A DNA stretch of 64,000 nucleotides, taken from the NCBI RefSeq assembly GCF_028453695.1, contig NC_135774.1, positions 16,492,001 to 16,556,000 of the forward strand, written 5' to 3'. Shown here one piece after another: positions 59,508-64,000 of the stretch; the first letter of the stretch is position 1, and each line of letters opens with the position of its first letter. Source of the stretch: Augochlora pura. Taxonomy: Eukaryota; Arthropoda; Insecta; Hymenoptera; Halictidae. The notes beneath the pieces are model-generated. The model was not told where the DNA came from. It made no database searches and saw nothing but the letters and a program-made list of their open reading frames with translations. Made by a program: the position numbers and the translations under genes.

Positions 59508-61331
59508 GAGTCGACTTGGTCTCTCAAATCGTACCGTTCGTTGCTTTATCTGGACTGGTTTGTGTGGTTGCAGTTCTAGGTCGAGTGGTGTGTCTTCATA
59601 CACGTTTTCCGGGGCCGTGGTTGTTGAGGCTCTAATGGTTTGTTGCGATGAGGGTTCGTTGTGGTATTCTGATCTGCCCTGACTTACGTTGCTACTTTCG
59701 TTACATAATATCTTAATACATAATGTTTTGGGGGTACAATATTTGAATAAACCTACTCGGCGTAATATATATAAGACTATTAATCCTAATGCTATGTAAC
59801 CTAAAATTTGGAGTGTGCTAATGGCGGTCTCGGTTATGGAGTGAATTCGTCTCTGTATTTTTATGGCGTCTAGTTGCGTAACCATGCTATTTATCATAAC
59901 TTTGAAATCCTTAAAGTTATCAGTGACTTTCGGAATACTGCTAATGTGGTCTCGTAGTAAGTCTAGGTCACTGTTGGATATGTTAAATGTTAGATTGTAT
60001 CGTTGTTCCTGTATGTCTATTTCTTTAACCTTTCCACCCATTTTCATAACATTTTGATCGTATATGAGGGTGCAGGCTTCTTGACTAAAAAGTATTATGG
60101 GTTCGGAGATGGTTATAATCTTGCTAATTTTGCATAACGTAGATACTTCTATAGGTTTTTCAGGAATTATAATATACTGGTTCGAACTATGCGTGGGTAT
60201 AAATATAAGTTTGTTAATCGTAAATACGGCGGTTGGACATTTCATGGAGTCGTGTTTATGTTTCCTTAAAATCTCATCTTGACAGTTTTGACTATCGATA
60301 TTATGCTCAGTGGGTTGTGTTCTCTTACAAACCAGTCCAACTGGCGTATTTTTACATTGAGTTTTCATATAGTGCTCGTTGACGTTGATGGTTCCTATAC
60401 TTTGTTGGAACGTGAGTTCGCTTTCTAGGATTGGGGCCACGAATACTTGTCCTACCTTGTGCGATATTACGTAATGTTTATAAATGCTCCATTCTTGCTC
60501 CTCTAGTATAGGGGTCGTTAAGTGGTATATAAGTTTACCGCTTTGTAGGGCTAATTTTAAATCGCTAATATCTAATAGAAGTTTGAAATTCTTTTCGATT
60601 CCTTCTATATAATTTACGATACCCTGGGTCTTTGTTAGGTTATTAAAAGCATCAAGAAACATCTTGGTATTTATGAAACTTGGATCTATTATGCCTTTCT
60701 TGCCAGTCATAATGGCTGTATTGATCTCCTGTAATTGTTCCTGAGTGTCAGTTAGTATGGTTTCTAGTGTAATTATTTGATTCGATATTGCGAGTTTATT
60801 TTTGGTTTTACTAATTTCTACGTTGTTTAATTGTAACTGGTGTTCGTGATGCTCTAACGCCTCGCTGCTAAGTGTGTTTTTTATAATCGTGGTTTGATTC
60901 CGGACGATATTGGTCAGTTTGTTGTTGGCTTCAAATAATTTGTCCATGTTCTCGTTTATGAGCTTCAGGTCGCTTTCGTCTAAAGTTCCGAATAAGGCTT
61001 TTGAAGCGGAACCAATAAAATTTATCAGTCCGCGGCGGGTACGCGTGTGTGTAAATAATTCTAGTTTGCGGCTTTGTTTCATTAATCTTTTGAATTTGTC
61101 CAATAAGATACGTATTTCGTACTGGTTATAGCATTTGGTTTCCTTACAAAATTTATCTAACGCGTAAGTAGGTGCAGCTATATCCTGTACTTGTTTAATA
61201 ATACCAGATGTGTCGGTAGCTAAGATGATCCTAACTTCTTGATGGTATATAAGACATTCTCCTATTTTTTCGATTACGACGTTCGTGTCGCTAAGCGGTT
61301 TGATGTCTATACCAAGCGCAGTGTTCGCCAT
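59505..61331 (-). CDS. env: errantivirus-type envelope (F-like fusion) protein, intact frame
   Basis: A 608-codon open frame. Errantivirus env proteins are related to baculovirus F proteins and mediate membrane fusion. Seen: a furin-type site RTRR at residues 97-100, followed directly by a hydrophobic fusion-peptide-like GLINFIGSASKALFG, long helical heptad-rich segments (about 115-260), a Cys-containing middle part, one transmembrane segment at about 504-523 (LGYIALGLIVLYIL) and an 85-residue cytoplasmic tail. The ATG lacks a good signal peptide. Three upstream codons are in frame behind a splice acceptor (TATTTTTCTAG, ending at about 61344). The natural start is therefore probably in an upstream exon, as in other errantiviruses. 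It is the only uninterrupted gene of this provirus. Whether it is expressed cannot be told. Confidence 0.85.
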   Translation of the reverse strand: MANTALGIDIKPLSDTNVVIEKIGECLIYHQEVRIILATDTSGIIKQVQDIAAPTYALDKFCKETKCYNQYEIRILLDKFKRLMKQSRKLELFTHTRTRRGLINFIGSASKALFGTLDESDLKLINENMDKLFEANNKLTNIVRNQTTIIKNTLSSEALEHHEHQLQLNNVEISKTKNKLAISNQIITLETILTDTQEQLQEINTAIMTGKKGIIDPSFINTKMFLDAFNNLTKTQGIVNYIEGIEKNFKLLLDISDLKLALQSGKLIYHLTTPILEEQEWSIYKHYVISHKVGQVFVAPILESELTFQQSIGTINVNEHYMKTQCKNTPVGLVCKRTQPTEHNIDSQNCQDEILRKHKHDSMKCPTAVFTINKLIFIPTHSSNQYIIIPEKPIEVSTLCKISKIITISEPIILFSQEACTLIYDQNVMKMGGKVKEIDIQEQRYNLTFNISNSDLDLLRDHISSIPKVTDNFKDFKVMINSMVTQLDAIKIQRRIHSITETAISTLQILGYIALGLIVLYILRRVGLFKYCTPKTLCIKILCNESSNVSQGRSEYHNEPSSQQTIRASTTTAPENVYEDTPLDLELQPHKPVQIKQRTVRFERPSRL

Positions 61332-61339
61332 CGCTAGTA

Positions 61340-61947
61340 CCTAGAAAAATATAATTTTAAACGATTACCATGCGTCCTAAGGGTTTTACCGTTGTCAAAT
61401 AAGATCGTATAGTTCGGGGTATCACATTTGATAACCTACGCCGGCCCTATCCATTCCTGATCTAATGTGTTAGATTTATGGTCGTTGTGCAATAAAACCT
61501 TGTCTCCTAAGTTGATTATGCTTTTTATCTTTATTTTTTTATCTTGAGTTTCTATGTAGCGTTTCTTATTTTTTCTATTGTTTCGCGAGTTTTACGTAGG
61601 TAGTCGTTGTGACTGCTTCTCCAGAGTCTAAAGATCTCGTCTTTGGAGATAGCTGGGGTCGTGGATATAGTGGACGACATATTGGCCTTGTGTCCAAACG
61701 TGAATTCGAAGGGTGAGTACCCGGTGCCTTCGTGAATAGAGATGTTGTATCCCATACATATTACGTTTAGGTTGTTGTCCCATTCTATACGGTTATCCAT
61801 TAGACATGTCTTTATCAAATCTTTTACGAGAGCGTGTGTTCTTTCAAGAGCCCCATTGCTTTGAGGGTGAAAACTGGCGGTTTTTATGTGTTTAATCTTA
61901 AATATTTGTTCGAATGTTTCTACGAGTTTACATACAAAACTACTCCC
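61340..61947 (-). pseudogene. pol: provirus pol: integrase C-terminal part
   Basis: After the in-frame TAA at 61948-61950 the frame is open and shows FHPQSNGALERTH, which holds the third catalytic acidic residue (Glu) of the integrase core. GTGYSPFEFTFG, a typical gypsy integrase segment, follows. A C-terminal part with GDKVLLHNDH comes next, behind a stop or frame change near 61550. It overlaps or abuts the env acceptor region. Confidence 0.8.
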
Positions 61948-61950
61948 TTA

Positions 61951-62780
61951 ATCGGTCAGTATATGTTTGGGTGAAGAAAATATATATATACTATATAATG
62001 ATGTAACAATTTGTCTAATATAGAATGGGCTTTCTGGTCCTTTAGAGGAACCAGTACCAGGTATTTGGTTAAGGTATCTTGGATAGACAAAATAAATTGA
62101 TTGCCCTGTTGTGTCTTGGGGAAGGAACCTAGTATATCCATCGCAATTTTTTCGTTCGGTTCGATTGGTGTGTCTGTGATGACGACTTCCTCTCGTGGTC
62201 TAATTCGCGTTAATTTAGCCCTTTGACATGTGTCGCAGGTCTTTACGAATTCGCATATGTCATTATCCATAGAAGGCCAATAGTGCGATTCTTTGATCCT
62301 CGCGAGTGTTTTATTCTCACCTAAATGTTGGGAACTGTTGCAATTGTGATTTTCTTGTAAGATTGCTAGTTTCTGTTCTTTTGTGTATTCTCGTACTGGA
62401 TTGTTTGAAAAGAATAATTTCTTTTCTGGCCACATTTGGCTAAGAAATCGTAACATTAGCTGGATGTTGGTTATTACGAGGGGACTAGAAGTGTTATCTC
62501 CTATACCGTATTTGAAATCCTTTTGGTCGTCTAATTCCAATAAATGCTTCAGGGTGTTGAGGCATAGATGCTCGTTATACGAGCCTAGCATTGGTTTGAT
62601 TATTTGTGTCCAAGAGGGTCGATTGGGTTGTTGCAATATAGGAACAGCCTGAGGTGAAGCTTTCCAGGAGTTATAGTCATCTAATAATTGTTGGTCTCAG
62701 TGGTTAGGAAATTCGTTAGTGTAGTGTGTTACGTCAATTCTTTCGGATGGGGGAAGGATTCTGTCCTCGATTATTTTAAC
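61951..62780 (-). pseudogene. pol: provirus pol: integrase N-terminal and central part
   Basis: An open part (62636-61956) holds the His/Cys zinc-binding region (HNCNSSQH and, further on, CDTCQRAK) and the first catalytic Asp in AMDILGSF. A TA-rich microsatellite at about 61978-61996 has shifted the frame just before the second catalytic Asp. The following codon for Gln has become TAA. Another stop lies near 62697, between RNase H and integrase. Confidence 0.85.
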
Positions 62781-62790
62781 TGGGTGGAGT

Positions 62791-63477
62791 CTAAACTCCA
62801 GATAGGGCGTCAGCTACCACGTTTTGTTTTCCGCGCTTGTACTCTATCTCATATACGTACTCCTCTAATCTCAATCTCCATTGTAGGAGGCGGGAGGATG
62901 GGTCCTTCATATTATGAAGCCATTTTAAGGCTTGGTGATCAGTTTGTATGATAAATTTGCGTCCTAATAGGTATTGCCTAAGTCGTTTGACGCCCCAAAC
63001 AATAGCCAGCAATTCTTTTTCAGATATCGTATAATTCTTTTCGGCAGTATTTAATGTGCGGGAAATATAGAGGCAAGAATGATCGTTCTGGGAGAGTACT
63101 GCTCCTAAGCCTTCGTTCGATGCGTCTGTAGTCAATGTGAACGTCTCGTTGAAGTCGGGGTATCGCAAGATGGGTTCCTCGCATAGTCTTAGTTTTAAAT
63201 ATTCGAATGATTTTGCTTGTTTGTCGGTCCAATGGAAAGGTACATTCTTCTTTACAAGGTCTGTCAGCGGTTTAGCAAATTTTGCAAAGTTTCTTATGAA
63301 TTTCGTATAGTAACCTGCTGGTCCTAGGAATGATCTTATTTCTGTCACTGTCCGTGGTTGTCTGAAATTCTTTATAGCGTCTAGTTTCTTGGGATTTGGC
63401 TTTACTCCGTTTGCCGTAACGAGATGTCCTAAGTATTCTAGTTCCGGTTTTAAAAATTCACACTTGTCAGTTTGTAA
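62791..63477 (-). pseudogene. pol: provirus pol: reverse transcriptase thumb and RNase H
   Basis: It continues the reverse-transcriptase domain after the LTR insertion: LQTDKCEFLKPELEYLGHLV, GVKPNPKKL and FLGPAGYYTKFI. RNase H follows, with TTDASNEGLGAVLSQ (first catalytic Asp), TISEKELLAIVW (Glu) and IIQTDHQALKWL (Asp), then RGKQNVVADAL. These catalytic residues are present. The frame ends at TAG (62791-62793). The open frame extends upstream into the inserted LTR, which gives it an artificial start at 63663. Confidence 0.9.
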
Positions 63478-63880
63478 TGTAGCGGCCGTGCCGCTACGAA
63501 CCTCCCGAGGACGGTTCTTCCTTTTCTCTGCAAGCGCATCATAAATCGACCATAGGTATACGTAAATGCCTTTATGGTCGGGCTTGCGCGCGGCCAAGAT
63601 AAGCACATGTTTTGCTAAGCGTCTCGCGGTCCTCGTCGAAAGGACAAGCTGTCCTTTGGGCAAGGACAGAATAAAAGGCGAACGAACAGCATCGAAGCTC
63701 TCAGTTTTTGTCTAGTCTACACCCGGTCGCAACAACCGTGAATTCACGCCTCTCCTTTAGTTTCCAAGTGCGGACTGCCTGAATAGCAAAACGCGAGTTA
63801 CAAAATAAACAACTGTAATCCCCCGTGTGGTGAAACTTAGTGTACATCTCTTTTACGAACCTCATCACCGAATCCCCACA
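63478..63880 (+). mobile_element. solo LTR, 403 bp, inserted in the reverse transcriptase
   Basis: It starts TGTAGCGGCC and ends TCCCCACA. The 4-bp GTAA lies directly on each side (63474-63477 and 63881-63884). In plus orientation a TATA-like AGAATAAAAGGC lies near 63668 and an AATAAAC polyadenylation signal near 63804, so it is probably oriented opposite to the provirus. On both sides the provirus reverse-transcriptase sequence continues. The family is unknown; it differs from the 55653 LTR. Confidence 0.85.
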
Positions 63881-63884
63881 GTAA

Positions 63885-64000
63885 CTTTAATCCGGTTTCT
63901 CTTAATCGATGGAAAACAACAGATTTCCATTATGATCTTCTATTGTAGAACCGAAAATGATGATGTCGTTGAGGTAGACAAAGCAGTGCTTATTAATCAG
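63885..64000 (-). pseudogene. pol: provirus pol: reverse transcriptase palm fragment
   Basis: CFVYLNDIIIFG is the counterpart of the family Y-x-D-D box, but its first Asp is Asn, which would remove a metal-binding residue. A frame change and TAA codons (near 63906 and 63888) follow before the inserted LTR. The rest of the domain lies beyond the window edge. Confidence 0.85.

Larger units (their letters stand above)
59010..64000 (-). mobile_element. errantivirus-like (Ty3/gypsy with env) provirus, 3' part
   Basis: An endogenous insect retrovirus-like element read on the minus strand: reverse transcriptase, RNase H, integrase, env, polypurine tract, 3' LTR. gag and the 5' LTR lie beyond the window. 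It sits inside the BEL/Pao gag. pol carries frameshifts, stops, a substituted catalytic residue and an inserted solo LTR. env is open. As a unit it cannot replicate. Confidence 0.85.

Noticed and set aside
59232..59527. Several open frames of 76-86 codons on both strands next to env.
   Set aside because: They fall in the GC-rich U3 part of the LTR and have no motif.

Overview
The window looks like AT-rich, gene-poor nuclear DNA of an insect, probably a hymenopteran (ant or bee). The clues are the mix of mobile elements: mariner, Tc1, piggyBac and its TTAA-flanked miniature derivatives, Jockey- and R1-type LINEs, BEL/Pao, and an envelope-bearing Ty3/gypsy provirus. There are no bacterial operons, ribosome binding sites or bacterial-type genes. 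The species cannot be read from the sequence.

Layout. 0-34 kb: a mariner transposase tail at the left edge, then mostly AT-rich non-coding DNA. It holds a few miniature TTAA elements and three GC-richer islands (about 9.2, 16.0 and 28.8 kb) that could be first exons or promoters of genes lying mainly outside or spanning the window. 33.9-41.3 kb: the only convincing host locus, two tandem minus-strand copies (A and B) of a small secreted cysteine-containing protein gene. In both copies the same four-exon plan can be read (TATA box, signal-peptide exon, phase-1 and phase-0 splice sites, a tiny last exon). Copy B is open throughout (predicted 150 aa); copy A has stops in exon 3. The introns have been invaded by a TTAA miniature element (A) and by a terminal-inverted-repeat element and a foldback element (B). 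41.5-46.6 kb: a decayed DUF7869-like DDE transposon, an LTR-like promoter block and an internally deleted piggyBac element.

48.9-64 kb is a nested graveyard of transposons. An LTR fragment is cut by a broken Jockey LINE. A Tc1 element lies next to or in the LINE, and a 5'-truncated R1-type LINE lies inside Tc1 with a 13-bp target duplication. A 950-bp solo LTR follows in inverted orientation with a 4-bp duplication. Then comes a BEL/Pao 5' part with a damaged gag, itself cut by a minus-strand errantivirus-like provirus. That provirus has a damaged pol, in which a second solo LTR sits in the reverse-transcriptase domain, but an uninterrupted 608-codon env ending nine bases before its 3' LTR.

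The elements do not work together as a system: the order of nesting is a history of insertions. The least explained item is the secreted-protein gene pair. The most notable element-derived item is the intact env in an otherwise dead provirus. All protein-family names rest on motifs read by eye; no database search was possible.
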